From the NCBI RefSeq assembly GCF_000723205.1, contig NZ_HG315671.1, positions 3,875,507 through 3,939,506 on the forward strand: 64,000 bases of DNA. Reading direction: 5' to 3'. The notes below the pieces were generated by a model. It did not search any database. It was not told the origin of the DNA and worked only from the letters and a program-made list of their open reading frames with translations. The position numbers and the translations under genes are program-made. This DNA is from Formosa agariphila KMM 3901. GTDB lineage: Bacteria > Bacteroidota > Bacteroidia > Flavobacteriales > Flavobacteriaceae. Of this stretch, positions 18,752 through 26,919 are shown in pieces; positions within the stretch are counted from its first letter, which is position 1; every line of letters starts with the position of its first letter.

Positions 18752-19504
18752 ATGTTAAAGATTAATAATTTACACGCAAGCGTAGAAGATAAAGCGATTT
18801 TAAAAGGGATTAACTTAGTGGTTAAGCCTGGAGAAGTTCATGCTATTATGGGACCAAACGGTTCTGGTAAAAGTACATTATCTTCAGTTATCGCAGGAAA
18901 AGAAGAATATGAAGTAACCGATGGTGAAATTTTCTTTGACGAAGAAAATATTGAAGACTTATCGGCTGAAGAACGCGCACATAAAGGCATCTTTTTATCG
19001 TTTCAATATCCTGTTGAAATTCCAGGTGTTTCGGTGACTAATTTCATGAAAACTGCAATTAACGAAACCCGTAAAGCAAAAGGATTAGAAGACATGCCTG
19101 CAAAAGACATGTTAAAGTTAATTCGTGAGAAATCTGAATTATTAGAAATTGATAGAAAATTTTTATCTCGTTCTCTTAACCAAGGGTTTTCTGGAGGAGA
19201 AAAGAAACGTAATGAAATTTTTCAAATGGCAATGCTTGAGCCAAAATTAGCCATTCTTGACGAAACAGATTCTGGTTTAGATATCGATGCTTTACGTATT
19301 GTAGCAAATGGTGTAAACAAATTAAAAAGTAAAGACAATGCTGTCGTTTTAATTACGCACTACCAACGTTTATTAGACTATATCGTTCCAGATTTCGTAC
19401 ACGTTTTATATAACGGTCGTATTGTTAAATCGGGTGGTAAAGAATTAGCACACGAATTAGAAGAAAAAGGTTACGACTGGATTAAAGAAGAAGTAAACGC
19501 TTAA
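18752..19504 (+). CDS. sufC: Fe-S cluster assembly ATPase SufC
   Basis: A 250-residue ABC-type ATPase that drives conformational change in SufB and SufD. Walker A GPNGSGKST, Q-loop SFQYPVEIPG, signature FSGGEKKRNE, Walker B AILDETDSGLDIDA and the H-loop ITHYQRLL are all intact and match SufC (the DETDSGLD version) rather than transporter ATPases. It is a soluble cytoplasmic protein. Confidence 0.97.
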   Translation: MLKINNLHASVEDKAILKGINLVVKPGEVHAIMGPNGSGKSTLSSVIAGKEEYEVTDGEIFFDEENIEDLSAEERAHKGIFLSFQYPVEIPGVSVTNFMKTAINETRKAKGLEDMPAKDMLKLIREKSELLEIDRKFLSRSLNQGFSGGEKKRNEIFQMAMLEPKLAILDETDSGLDIDALRIVANGVNKLKSKDNAVVLITHYQRLLDYIVPDFVHVLYNGRIVKSGGKELAHELEEKGYDWIKEEVNA

Positions 19505-19582
19505 ATATTAGTTAACTGTATTTAGTAATTAGTTATGGTGCTACACCTTAACCTAAATATATAAACTAACAATACAAGACAA

Positions 19583-20896
19583 ATGGATTTAAAAGAAAAA
19601 TTAGAGTCTTCGTTTATGGCATTCGAAAATAAAATCGATGTAGATACACCGGTTCATGCCTTACGTAACGAAGCCTTCAAAATATTTGAAACAGCTGGAT
19701 TTCCTTCAAAAAAGGATGAAGCTTGGAAATATACGTCGTTAAACAGTGTATTAAAGCAAGATTACAGCTTATTCCCTAAGCAAGAAAATGCAATAGAATT
19801 TCGCGATGTTAAATCGTATTTTATACACGAAATCGATGCGTATAAAATTGTATTTATAGATGGTAAATATTCATCTCATTTATCGCAAACAACTCACGAT
19901 GGTATCGATGTGTGTTTAATGTCAAGTGCTTTAAACAAACCAAAATATCGTTTGGTAATCGAGAACTACTTTAATAAAGTGGCTGGAAAAGATGGATTAA
20001 CATCTTTAAACACAGCATTCTCAAGCGAAGGTGCTTATATACACATTCCTAAAAACAAATTGGTTAATAAACCAATTCAAATTTTACACTTTTCTACAGG
20101 TTCAGAAGAAGCAGTTATGCTGCAACCAAGAAACTTAATTGTTGTAGGCGAGAATAGTCATGTGCAAATTATAGAGCGTCACCAAAGTTTAACAGACAAT
20201 CCTGTTTTAACGAATTCGGTAACCGAAATTTTCGCAAACAAACGTGCTATTGTAGATTATTACAAACTGCAAAACGACAACGAAAATGCCTCTTTAATAG
20301 ACAGCACTTCTGTTAACCAAAAACAAGAAAGTCATGTTTCAGTTCACACCTTCTCTTTTGGAGGAAAACTAACAAGAAACAACTTAAATTTCTATCAAAA
20401 TGGTGAACGTATAGATTCTACACTTAACGGGATTACCATTATTGGGAAAAAGCAACATGTAGATCATAACACTTTGGTACACCATATCGAACCAAATTGC
20501 GAAAGTCACCAGGATTACAAAGGTATTTTTAACGATAATAGTACCGGTGTATTTAATGGTAAAGTGTTAGTAGATAAAGAAGCACAGAAAACAAATGCCT
20601 TCCAATCTAACAATAATATTTTGTTAAGCGACAAAGCCACCATTAACAGTAAACCACAGTTAGAAATTTTTGCAGACGATGTAAAATGTTCTCACGGTTG
20701 TACAATTGGTCAGTTAGATGAAAGCGCTATGTTTTACCTGCGCTCTCGTGGTATTCCTGAAAAAGAAGCAAAAGCCTTACTTATGTACGCCTTTAGTAAC
20801 AATGTTTTAGATTCAGTTAAAATACCAGAAGTTAAAACACGTATAAATAAAATTATAGCCGAAAAACTAGGTGTAAATCTAGGATTCGATCTTTAA
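19583..20896 (+). CDS. sufD: Fe-S cluster assembly protein SufD
   Basis: A 437-residue partner of SufB in the SufBC2D scaffold. Typical parts are KKDEAWKYTSL near the N-terminus, the beta-helix middle with IHIPKNKLVNKPIQILH, and the C-terminal segment CSHGCTIGQLDESAMFYLRSRGI, which carries the family's conserved Cys and His. It lies 78 bases after sufC. The spacer has no terminator. Confidence 0.95.
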   Translation: MDLKEKLESSFMAFENKIDVDTPVHALRNEAFKIFETAGFPSKKDEAWKYTSLNSVLKQDYSLFPKQENAIEFRDVKSYFIHEIDAYKIVFIDGKYSSHLSQTTHDGIDVCLMSSALNKPKYRLVIENYFNKVAGKDGLTSLNTAFSSEGAYIHIPKNKLVNKPIQILHFSTGSEEAVMLQPRNLIVVGENSHVQIIERHQSLTDNPVLTNSVTEIFANKRAIVDYYKLQNDNENASLIDSTSVNQKQESHVSVHTFSFGGKLTRNNLNFYQNGERIDSTLNGITIIGKKQHVDHNTLVHHIEPNCESHQDYKGIFNDNSTGVFNGKVLVDKEAQKTNAFQSNNNILLSDKATINSKPQLEIFADDVKCSHGCTIGQLDESAMFYLRSRGIPEKEAKALLMYAFSNNVLDSVKIPEVKTRINKIIAEKLGVNLGFDL

Positions 20897-20911
20897 AATT
20901 AGAAGCTAATT

Positions 20912-20977
20912 CCAGCTTTCGGCAGTCGCTTTTTTCTCGTGCCTCGAAAAAGAGCTCCAACAACTGCCTCTATCTGG
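20912..20977. repeat. 66-base imperfect palindromic element (REP-like)
   Basis: Nested inverted repeats make a long hairpin: CCAG (20912) with CTGG (20974), GGCAGT (20921-20926) with ACTGCC (20963-20968), and GCTTTTTTC (20928-20936) with GAAAAAGAGC (20946-20955, one bulge). GC content is visibly above its surroundings. It fills the gap between sufD and the sufS start. The form fits an interspersed palindromic repeat; I noticed no second copy in this window. Confidence 0.6.
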
Positions 20978-20992
20978 GCTAAACCATCAATT

Positions 20993-22207
20993 ATGTTTAA
21001 CGTTGAACACATAAGACAAGATTTCCCGATACTTAACAGACAAGTAAACGGCAAACCCTTAGTGTATTTTGATAATGCTGCAACATCGCAAACACCACAG
21101 CAGGTCATAGATGTTATTGTAGATTATTACAGTAACTACAACGCAAACATTCACCGTGGTGTGCACAGTTTAAGCCAAGAAGCTACAGATGCTTACGAGC
21201 AAGCAAGACTTAAAATTCAAAAGCATTTTAATGCTAAACATGCACACGAGATTATTTATACCTCGGGTACGACACACGGTATTAATTTAATTGCAAACGG
21301 ATTTTCAACACTATTAAAAAAAGGGGATGAAATTATAGTTTCAGCTTTAGAACATCACAGTAATATTGTGCCTTGGCAAATGTTATGCGAACGTTCTGGA
21401 GCAACCCTTAAAGTCATTCCAATGAATTTGGAAGGCGAGTTAATCATGTCTGAATACGACAAACTCCTATCCGAAAACACAAAATTGGTTTTTGTAAACC
21501 ATATTTCTAATGCTTTAGGTACCATAAACCCTATTAAATACATTATAGACGAAGCTCACAAAGTTGGAGCAGCTGTTTTAATAGATGGCGCACAATCTTG
21601 TCCACATATTAAACCCGATGTTCAAGCCTTAGATGTCGATTTCTATGTAGTATCAGCACATAAAATGTGTGGTCCAACCGGAGAAGGAATGCTTTACGGA
21701 AAAGAAGAATGGTTAAACAAATTACCGCCCTATCAAGGTGGTGGTGAAATGATAGCTGAAGTAAGTTTCGAGAAAACAACTTATGCCGATTTACCTCATA
21801 AATTCGAAGCAGGAACGCCGAATATTTGCGGTGGAATTGCTTTTGGAGCTGCCATAGATTACATGAACGGAATTGGATTCGATGCCATTGCAGCTTACGA
21901 ACACGAGCTTTTAGAGTATGCAACTATTAAACTTTCAGAAATAGAAGGTTTAAAAATTTACGGAACATCTAAACATAAAACGTCTGTTATTTCATTCAAT
22001 TTAGATGGCATTCACCCTTACGATGTTGGTACTATTTTAGATAAGCTAGGAATTGCTGTTAGAACAGGACATCACTGTGCGCAACCTATCATGGATTTTT
22101 ATAAAATTCCAGGTACAGTAAGAGCATCATTTGCATTCTATAACACAAAAGAAGAAATAGATGCTTTAGTTTCAGGTGTTAAAAAAGCTAAAATGATGTT
22201 ATCTTAA
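20993..22207 (+). CDS. sufS: Cysteine desulfurase SufS
   Basis: A 404-residue PLP enzyme that takes sulfur from cysteine for cluster assembly. The ATG at 20993 is chosen (MFNVEHIRQDFPIL) because it gives the family length. A GTG 54 bases upstream lies inside the palindromic element and encodes residues with no family counterpart. Key sites are YFDNAATSQTP, HRGVHSLS, GTTHGIN, ALEHHSNIVPW, DGAQSCPH, the PLP lysine in VSAHKMCGPTGEG and the active cysteine in RTGHHCAQP. It works with SufE encoded downstream. Confidence 0.96.
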   Translation: MFNVEHIRQDFPILNRQVNGKPLVYFDNAATSQTPQQVIDVIVDYYSNYNANIHRGVHSLSQEATDAYEQARLKIQKHFNAKHAHEIIYTSGTTHGINLIANGFSTLLKKGDEIIVSALEHHSNIVPWQMLCERSGATLKVIPMNLEGELIMSEYDKLLSENTKLVFVNHISNALGTINPIKYIIDEAHKVGAAVLIDGAQSCPHIKPDVQALDVDFYVVSAHKMCGPTGEGMLYGKEEWLNKLPPYQGGGEMIAEVSFEKTTYADLPHKFEAGTPNICGGIAFGAAIDYMNGIGFDAIAAYEHELLEYATIKLSEIEGLKIYGTSKHKTSVISFNLDGIHPYDVGTILDKLGIAVRTGHHCAQPIMDFYKIPGTVRASFAFYNTKEEIDALVSGVKKAKMMLS

Positions 22208-22242
22208 ATACAGATTGACTTCTTTTTTGTAATTTTCTAATA

Positions 22243-22250
22243 TAATTTTG
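22243..22250 (+). promoter_or_regulatory. -7 element immediately before a lipoprotein gene
   Basis: TAATTTTG fits TAnnTTTG and ends 4 bases before the ATG at 22255. If used, transcription would begin at or beside the start codon, giving a leaderless mRNA. No -33 element sits at the normal spacing, so a chance match is possible. Confidence 0.35.
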
Positions 22251-22254
22251 AATT

Positions 22255-22728
22255 ATGAAGCACTTTACAATCTTATTAAGTATCGTTTTATTTAGTGCTT
22301 GTGGACTTTCTAAGAACAGTTCAGCAACAGCTCAAAACAAAACAACTTCTACTAAAATTGAAACTGCTCCACAAAACGTTCTTATAATTTATAGTGCGAT
22401 TACAAGAGGTGCTTTTCTAGACATCAAGATTGAAGATTATCAAATTTCAGTAAGAAAATCACAATATGGTCCTGATAAAATTCAGGATATTTCTAAGACG
22501 GAATGGGACATTTTAATGAATAAACTAAATCGTGTCGATTTAAACACGCTGTCCACATTAAAGGCTCCTTCTGCGCAACGTCATACCGATGGTGCACTTT
22601 CAGCAAGATTACATATTACTGAAAACAATTTAAAATATAGCACAACTGAATTTGATCATAAAAATCCGAATTCAGAAATTAAACCTTTAGTTGATTATAT
22701 TATAGCATTAGCTGAAGAAGTTGAATAA
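22255..22728 (+). CDS. Lipoprotein of unknown function in the suf cluster
   Basis: A 157-residue lipoprotein (signal MKHFTILLSIVLFSAC, Cys 16). After a Ser/Thr/Lys linker the domain begins NVLIIYSAITRGAFLDIKIEDYQISV and has a segment SKTEWDILMNKLNRVDLNTLSTL, with a final helix. No known family is recognised. It lies between sufS (47 bases upstream) and sufE, and is probably expressed with them. It is the second exported lipoprotein embedded in this Fe-S cluster locus. Confidence 0.65.
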   Translation: MKHFTILLSIVLFSACGLSKNSSATAQNKTTSTKIETAPQNVLIIYSAITRGAFLDIKIEDYQISVRKSQYGPDKIQDISKTEWDILMNKLNRVDLNTLSTLKAPSAQRHTDGALSARLHITENNLKYSTTEFDHKNPNSEIKPLVDYIIALAEEVE

Positions 22729-22751
22729 CACATTTACTATTTGTAAATTTG
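22721..22751 (+). promoter_or_regulatory. Promoter of sufE, inside the end of the upstream gene
   Basis: TTG (22721-22723) is followed after 20 bases by TAAATTTG (22744-22751), a full Bacteroidetes promoter. The -7 box covers the TTG codon at 22749, which argues that translation of sufE starts further downstream at the GTG at 22767. Confidence 0.6.
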
Positions 22752-22766
22752 ATAAAAACAAAACAC

Positions 22767-23189
22767 GTGACGATACAAGACATACAAAACGAAATAATAG
22801 ACGAATTCGCAATGTTTGAAGATTGGGAAGAACGCTATCAATATATGATTGATTTAGGAAAGTCTTTACCTCTTATAGACGACCAATACAAAACCGACGA
22901 CAATTTAATTAAAGGTTGCCAAAGTAAAGTATGGGTACATGCAGAGATGAACGACAATAAAGTGCATTTTACAGCCGACAGTGATGCTATCATTACTAAA
23001 GGGATTGTAGCCATTTTAATCCGTGCTTTTTCTGATCAACATCCAAAAGACATACTCGATGCCAATACAGATTTTATTGATGAAATTGGTTTAAAAGAAC
23101 ATTTATCTCCAACCCGTGCCAATGGATTGGTAAGTATGGTGAAACAATTAAAAATGTATGCAATTGCATACCAAACACAATTGAGTTAA
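22767..23189 (+). CDS. sufE: SufE sulfur-acceptor protein
   Basis: A protein of 140 residues from the GTG at 22767 (first residues MTIQDIQNE). It stimulates SufS by taking its persulfide sulfur onto a conserved cysteine, here in NLIKGCQSKVWV. Other family marks are FEDWEERYQYMIDLGKSLP, GIVAILIRAFS and LSPTRANGLVSM. An in-frame TTG at 22749 would add six residues but overlaps a -7 promoter element, so the GTG is preferred. It is followed by the MIP18-type gene after 1 base. Confidence 0.93.
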   Translation: MTIQDIQNEIIDEFAMFEDWEERYQYMIDLGKSLPLIDDQYKTDDNLIKGCQSKVWVHAEMNDNKVHFTADSDAIITKGIVAILIRAFSDQHPKDILDANTDFIDEIGLKEHLSPTRANGLVSMVKQLKMYAIAYQTQLS

Positions 23190-23190
23190 A

Positions 23191-23514
23191 ATGAGCACAG
23201 AAATAGATACTGCCGAATTAGGCGAGAAAATTGTAAAGGTTTTAAAGTCGATTTACGATCCAGAAATCCCAGTAGATATTTACGAATTAGGATTAATTTA
23301 CGATGTATTTGTAAACGAAGACTATGAAGTAAAAATACTAATGACATTAACTACACCTAACTGTCCTGTTGCAGAAACGTTACCTTTAGAAGTAGAAGAA
23401 AAGGTAAAATCTTTAGACATGGTAAAAGACGCAGAGGTAGAAATAACTTTTGATCCACCATGGAGTCAAGATTTAATGAGCGAAGAAGCTAAGTTAGAAT
23501 TAGGTATGCTTTAA
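23191..23514 (+). CDS. MIP18/DUF59 family Fe-S assembly protein (SufT/PaaD-like)
   Basis: A 107-residue protein. Family marks are DPEIPVDIYELGLIYDV and TLTTPNCPVAE, with the single conserved cysteine in the latter, and ITFDPPWSQDLMSEEAK. Relatives (SufT, PaaD, the eukaryotic MIP18) help maturation of Fe-S proteins. It lies 1 base after sufE and 1 base before the DUF2480 gene, so it is translated with them and clearly belongs to the SUF system. Confidence 0.92.
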   Translation: MSTEIDTAELGEKIVKVLKSIYDPEIPVDIYELGLIYDVFVNEDYEVKILMTLTTPNCPVAETLPLEVEEKVKSLDMVKDAEVEITFDPPWSQDLMSEEAKLELGML

Positions 23515-23515
23515 T

Positions 23516-24022
23516 ATGGCAGAAGATATTATAAACAGAGTTGCTAATAGCAAGCTAAAAGTTTTGGATCTTGAAGATTATTATCCTTTAGGATCTAGAA
23601 TTTTGTTAGATATTAAAGATTGGTTATTAGAAGGTTTTGTGCTTCGTGAAAAAGAATTTAGAGCACATGTCGCAACTCATAATTGGGAACAATATCAAAA
23701 CGCATATGTGGCTTTAACGTGTACTACAGATGCTATTGTGCCTGCATGGGCTTATATGCTCATAACTGTAGAGTTAGAACCTTTTGCTGAAAAAGTAAAT
23801 CTAGGAGATTTAAAAGATTTAGAAACATCAATTTATCAAGATATTATTAACGATTTAGATGTTTCAGAATTTAAAGATGCCCCAGTTATTATTAAAGGCT
23901 GTTCTAAAAAACCCGTGCCAGAAAGTGCTTATGTTATGATTAGTAATAAAATAAGACCCGTTGCTAAATCTATCATGTTTGGTGAAGCGTGTTCTAGCGT
24001 TCCTCTTTATAAAAGAAAGTAA
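23516..24022 (+). CDS. DUF2480 family protein
   Basis: A 168-residue protein of DUF2480, a family found mainly in Bacteroidetes. Motifs are LDLEDYYPLGSRILLDIKDW, FVLREKEFR, VALTCTTDAIVPAWAYMLI, VIIKGCSKKPVPESAYV and MFGEACSSVPLYKRK. Three cysteines lie in conserved blocks, which could bind a metal or cluster. It is tightly coupled to sufE and the MIP18-type gene, so an auxiliary role in Fe-S assembly is likely. No biochemical function is known to me. Confidence 0.85.
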   Translation: MAEDIINRVANSKLKVLDLEDYYPLGSRILLDIKDWLLEGFVLREKEFRAHVATHNWEQYQNAYVALTCTTDAIVPAWAYMLITVELEPFAEKVNLGDLKDLETSIYQDIINDLDVSEFKDAPVIIKGCSKKPVPESAYVMISNKIRPVAKSIMFGEACSSVPLYKRK

Positions 24023-24052
24023 AATTTAACTTTAATATTAAACCACTTATTT

Positions 24053-24060
24053 TATTTTTG
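24053..24060 (+). promoter_or_regulatory. -7 element for the DUF3078 gene
   Basis: TATTTTTG fits TAnnTTTG and lies 31 bases before the start. TTTA at 24031 could be a weak -33 element. Confidence 0.5.
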
Positions 24061-24091
24061 CCGTTTAAACGTTATTATAATTAAAATTATT

Positions 24092-25015
24092 ATGAAAAGA
24101 ATTTTTACAATCTGCTTCCTATTGGTTGCCACAGCTTCATTCGCTCAAACAAAAGAGGAATTAGAAAGTTTACAGAGTGCTAAAAAAGATTCTATAAGTG
24201 CGCTTCAATCTGATGTTGATGCTCTTCAAACTAAAATTGATGAATTTCCAGGATGGCATTTTGGTGCTTTTGGTACTATAGGTGCTAACTTATCTGAATT
24301 CAACAATTGGTATGCACAAGGATCTCCAGATAACTCTGCAGGGAACATTACAATTACAGTAAACCCTTACGCAAAATTAAACAGAGAAACTTTTTTCTGG
24401 TATACTACAGCAAACGTTAATTTAAGCTGGGTAAAGTTTGATGATAAAGATGATCCAAACGATGACGAAGATTACAGACAAGCTACAGACATCTTTACTT
24501 TAACCTCACTTTACGGTTATAAGTTTACTGAAAAATTAGCTGCTTCTGCTTTAGTAGAATATAGAACTACCTTATTAAACAACTTTAACGATCCTGGATA
24601 TTTAGACTTAGGGGTCGGGATTACGTGGACTCCAATTCCAAGTTTAATTGTTGTAGCACACCCTTTAAACTACAACTTTGTGTTTAGTAATGATGATGTT
24701 ATTTTCGACTCATCTCTAGGTTTTAAACTTGTTGCAGATTACTCTAAATCTTTCGGAAAATTAAAAGTGAAATCTAATTTATCTTTATTCCAATCTTATG
24801 AAGATTCAAATCTTTCTAACTGGACATGGACAAACGCATTGGGCTACGAAGTATGGAGAGGAATTGGTCTTGGTTTCGAATTTGGTTTAAGAGACAACAA
24901 GCAAGAAGCACTTAATTATGCTGTAAATACATTAAACGACCCAAATGCAACATTCGACAATGTTGATAACGATTTACAAACATATTGGACATTTGGTTTA
25001 AGCTACGCATTCTAA
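24092..25015 (+). CDS. DUF3078 family outer-membrane protein
   Basis: A 307-residue protein with a signal peptide (MKRIFTICFLLVATASFA), a short coiled stretch (about residues 25-50, LESLQSAKKDSISALQSDVDALQTK read in parts), then beta-strand sequence GWHFGAFGTIGANLSEFNNWYAQG and many aromatic strands ending in TFGLSYAF. This is the DUF3078 pattern, a Bacteroidetes outer-membrane barrel family with unknown cargo. It follows the suf cluster but has its own -7 element and a very strong terminator, so it is probably a separate unit. Confidence 0.85.
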   Translation: MKRIFTICFLLVATASFAQTKEELESLQSAKKDSISALQSDVDALQTKIDEFPGWHFGAFGTIGANLSEFNNWYAQGSPDNSAGNITITVNPYAKLNRETFFWYTTANVNLSWVKFDDKDDPNDDEDYRQATDIFTLTSLYGYKFTEKLAASALVEYRTTLLNNFNDPGYLDLGVGITWTPIPSLIVVAHPLNYNFVFSNDDVIFDSSLGFKLVADYSKSFGKLKVKSNLSLFQSYEDSNLSNWTWTNALGYEVWRGIGLGFEFGLRDNKQEALNYAVNTLNDPNATFDNVDNDLQTYWTFGLSYAF

Positions 25016-25038
25016 ATTAACAACATATTATTTTATAG

Positions 25039-25071
25039 ATAAGGCCTTCAATATCATATTGAAGGCCTTAT
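25039..25071 (+). terminator. Terminator after the DUF3078 gene
   Basis: A 16-base-pair perfect stem around C25055 (25039-25054 with 25056-25071) is followed by a run of eight T. Confidence 0.93.
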
Positions 25072-25159
25072 TTTTTTTATAAAAATTTAATTTATTAGGT
25101 TAAACCTTAGTAATCCAGAATAGTCTAAGAGTATTATTAACACTAAAAATCAACATCAT

Positions 25160-25456
25160 ATGAAATTAATTAAAATTGGAACTTTGGTATTGGGTTTATT
25201 GGCTTTTTCTAATGTTAATGCACAAGAAAAAAAAGAGAAAAGAGACCCTAAAGTTGTTTTCGAAAGACTTGACACAAATAAAGACGCTAAATTAAGTTTG
25301 GAAGAGTTAGAAGCGAGAGATGAGAAAGTTAAAGAAGGTGGAAATGAGGCTAAAAAACCTGTAGACACTAAGACCATGTTTGAAAGAAAAGATAAAAACA
25401 AAGATGGTTTTCTTGATTTAGAAGAGTTTTCTGCTAGACCTCCAAAGAAGAAATAA
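25160..25456 (+). CDS. Exported EF-hand calcium-binding protein
   Basis: A 98-residue protein with signal peptide MKLIKIGTLVLGLLAFSNVNA. Two EF-hand loops follow canonical spacing: DTNKDAKLSLEE (residues 38-49) and DKNKDGFLDLEE (78-89), with a charged linker between. Such small exported EF-hand proteins are common in flavobacteria; their targets are unknown. The C-terminus is basic (PPKKK). It stands alone between two strong terminators. Confidence 0.85.
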   Translation: MKLIKIGTLVLGLLAFSNVNAQEKKEKRDPKVVFERLDTNKDAKLSLEELEARDEKVKEGGNEAKKPVDTKTMFERKDKNKDGFLDLEEFSARPPKKK

Positions 25457-25519
25457 ACGCTGTATTTTTAAAACTTTAGTTAGCCCTACAATAACTCTAG
25501 CTAAAATCTTATAAAACAT

Positions 25520-25556
25520 AAAAGCGATTAGGTTAGCAGATAACCTAATCGCTTTT
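25520..25556. terminator. Bidirectional terminator between EF-hand and BASS genes
   Basis: A 16-base-pair perfect stem (25520-25535 with 25541-25556) with loop GCAGA and A- and T-run arms. It can serve both converging genes. Confidence 0.92.
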
Positions 25557-25577
25557 TTATATTTATTCTTTTCCGAC

Positions 25578-26852
25578 TTATTCTTTTACCTTATTGGTTT
25601 TAGGAGGTTTTGTTTTCCACCACGATGCTAAAGTAGATCCAGAAATATTCATTATTGGTCCAAATACTGCTGGTGCCAATCCTACAGTTGCCACTTTACC
25701 CATTTGCAAGGCTAGTCCAGACGCTAATCCGCCGTTTTGCATCCCCACTTCTAAAGCTATAGTTCGACAATCCTGTTCTTCTAGTTTTAAGAGTTTTCCA
25801 ACGGAATATCCTAATCCGTATCCAAACACATTATGTAATAAACAAGCGAGTATTAATGTAAATCCAACTTCTAACAAACTGTCTCTACCCGAAGCTGTAA
25901 TTACAACTATTATAACCGCAATAGCGAGCATGGATATGAATGATAGCACCTTATTCATAGCTTCTCTCCTAGAAGCCAAATAGTACTTTAAAACAACTGC
26001 CAAAATTATTGGAACAACTAAGAATTTTAATCCATCGTACGCAATATTTTGTAATAAGCTAGACACTGTACCTCCTTGATCGAAAAAATTAATCCCATTT
26101 TTAATACATACCATCCCGAAGAATCCTAACGTTTGAAATGCTTTTGTCTTATTCGATTTATTATCGAAAGCAAACACATTGAAAAGTAAACCAGCACAGA
26201 TTGGTAAAATAACCATATTAAAAATACCAATCATCATGTCCCACACATCAATGGTAATCATTTCAGACGCAAAAAATCGCATTAAGAGTGGCGTTAAAAA
26301 TGGTGCTAACATAGTCGCACAAGCCGTTAATGTAACAGACAAGGCTAAATTAGCTTTAGCAATAAAAGACATCACATTCGATGCCAATCCGCTTGGAGAG
26401 GATCCTACCAAAATAATACCTGCTGCTATTTCTGGTGGAAATCCAAAAGCACTAGCTATGGTAAATCCAACAATTGGCATAATGGTAAACTGACAAACAA
26501 CACCAATGATAACGCCTTTAGGCATTTTTAGTACTCCTTGAAAGTCTTTCAGACTCATTTGCGAGCCCATTCCAAACATAATAATTTGTAAAAGTGGTAC
26601 AATAAGAAGTTCTAATTTAAAGCTTCCTATTTGAAGAAAATGTTGCGGATATGCCAACGAGGTAACCACGCCGGCTAAAATCCAAAGGGAAAATGTAAAC
26701 CCACCCCATATTTTATGATTTCTTGTAGAAAGGGCTAAGCCTATAATTCCTATTATTAGAAATATAGGCATATATGCTATATAAGTTGTTTTTATTAAAA
26801 TTAAGCCAATAATTATGGTAATAAAACCTAAGACACCTAAATACTTTTGCAT
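25578..26852 (-). CDS. Bile acid:sodium symporter (BASS/SBF) family transporter
   Basis: A 424-residue membrane protein with about twelve hydrophobic segments. It includes the SBF family core: MFGMGSQMSLKDF, GIILVGSSPSGLASNVMSFIAKANLALSV (the sodium-site region, read in parts) and the later EVGMQNGGLASGLALQM crossover motif. At 424 residues it is longer than the usual 300-330, mainly from three extra segments at the N-terminus. In bacteria this family moves organic anions such as pyruvate or pantothenate precursors with sodium. The substrate cannot be told, and no linked metabolic gene is present. Confidence 0.9.
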   Translation of the reverse strand: MQKYLGVLGFITIIIGLILIKTTYIAYMPIFLIIGIIGLALSTRNHKIWGGFTFSLWILAGVVTSLAYPQHFLQIGSFKLELLIVPLLQIIMFGMGSQMSLKDFQGVLKMPKGVIIGVVCQFTIMPIVGFTIASAFGFPPEIAAGIILVGSSPSGLASNVMSFIAKANLALSVTLTACATMLAPFLTPLLMRFFASEMITIDVWDMMIGIFNMVILPICAGLLFNVFAFDNKSNKTKAFQTLGFFGMVCIKNGINFFDQGGTVSSLLQNIAYDGLKFLVVPIILAVVLKYYLASRREAMNKVLSFISMLAIAVIIVVITASGRDSLLEVGFTLILACLLHNVFGYGLGYSVGKLLKLEEQDCRTIALEVGMQNGGLASGLALQMGKVATVGLAPAVFGPIMNISGSTLASWWKTKPPKTNKVKE

Positions 26853-26919
26853 CCTCTAAAATTTTAAAATTAAATTTAGTTACACATTAACACGTTATAA
26901 ACTATCCCTATTTTATTTT

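Noticed and set aside
20939-20992. GTG start that would extend SufS by 18 residues
   Set aside because: The extension lies in the palindromic element and has no family counterpart; the ATG at 20993 gives the usual SufS length.
21609-21923. 104-codon open frame antisense to sufS
   Set aside because: Composition (many Leu, His and Arg) is that of a reverse-strand shadow of a conserved enzyme gene.
25594-25983. Long open frame antisense to the BASS transporter gene
   Set aside because: It mirrors a well-supported transporter on the other strand, has no recognisable motif, and such frames arise by codon bias.
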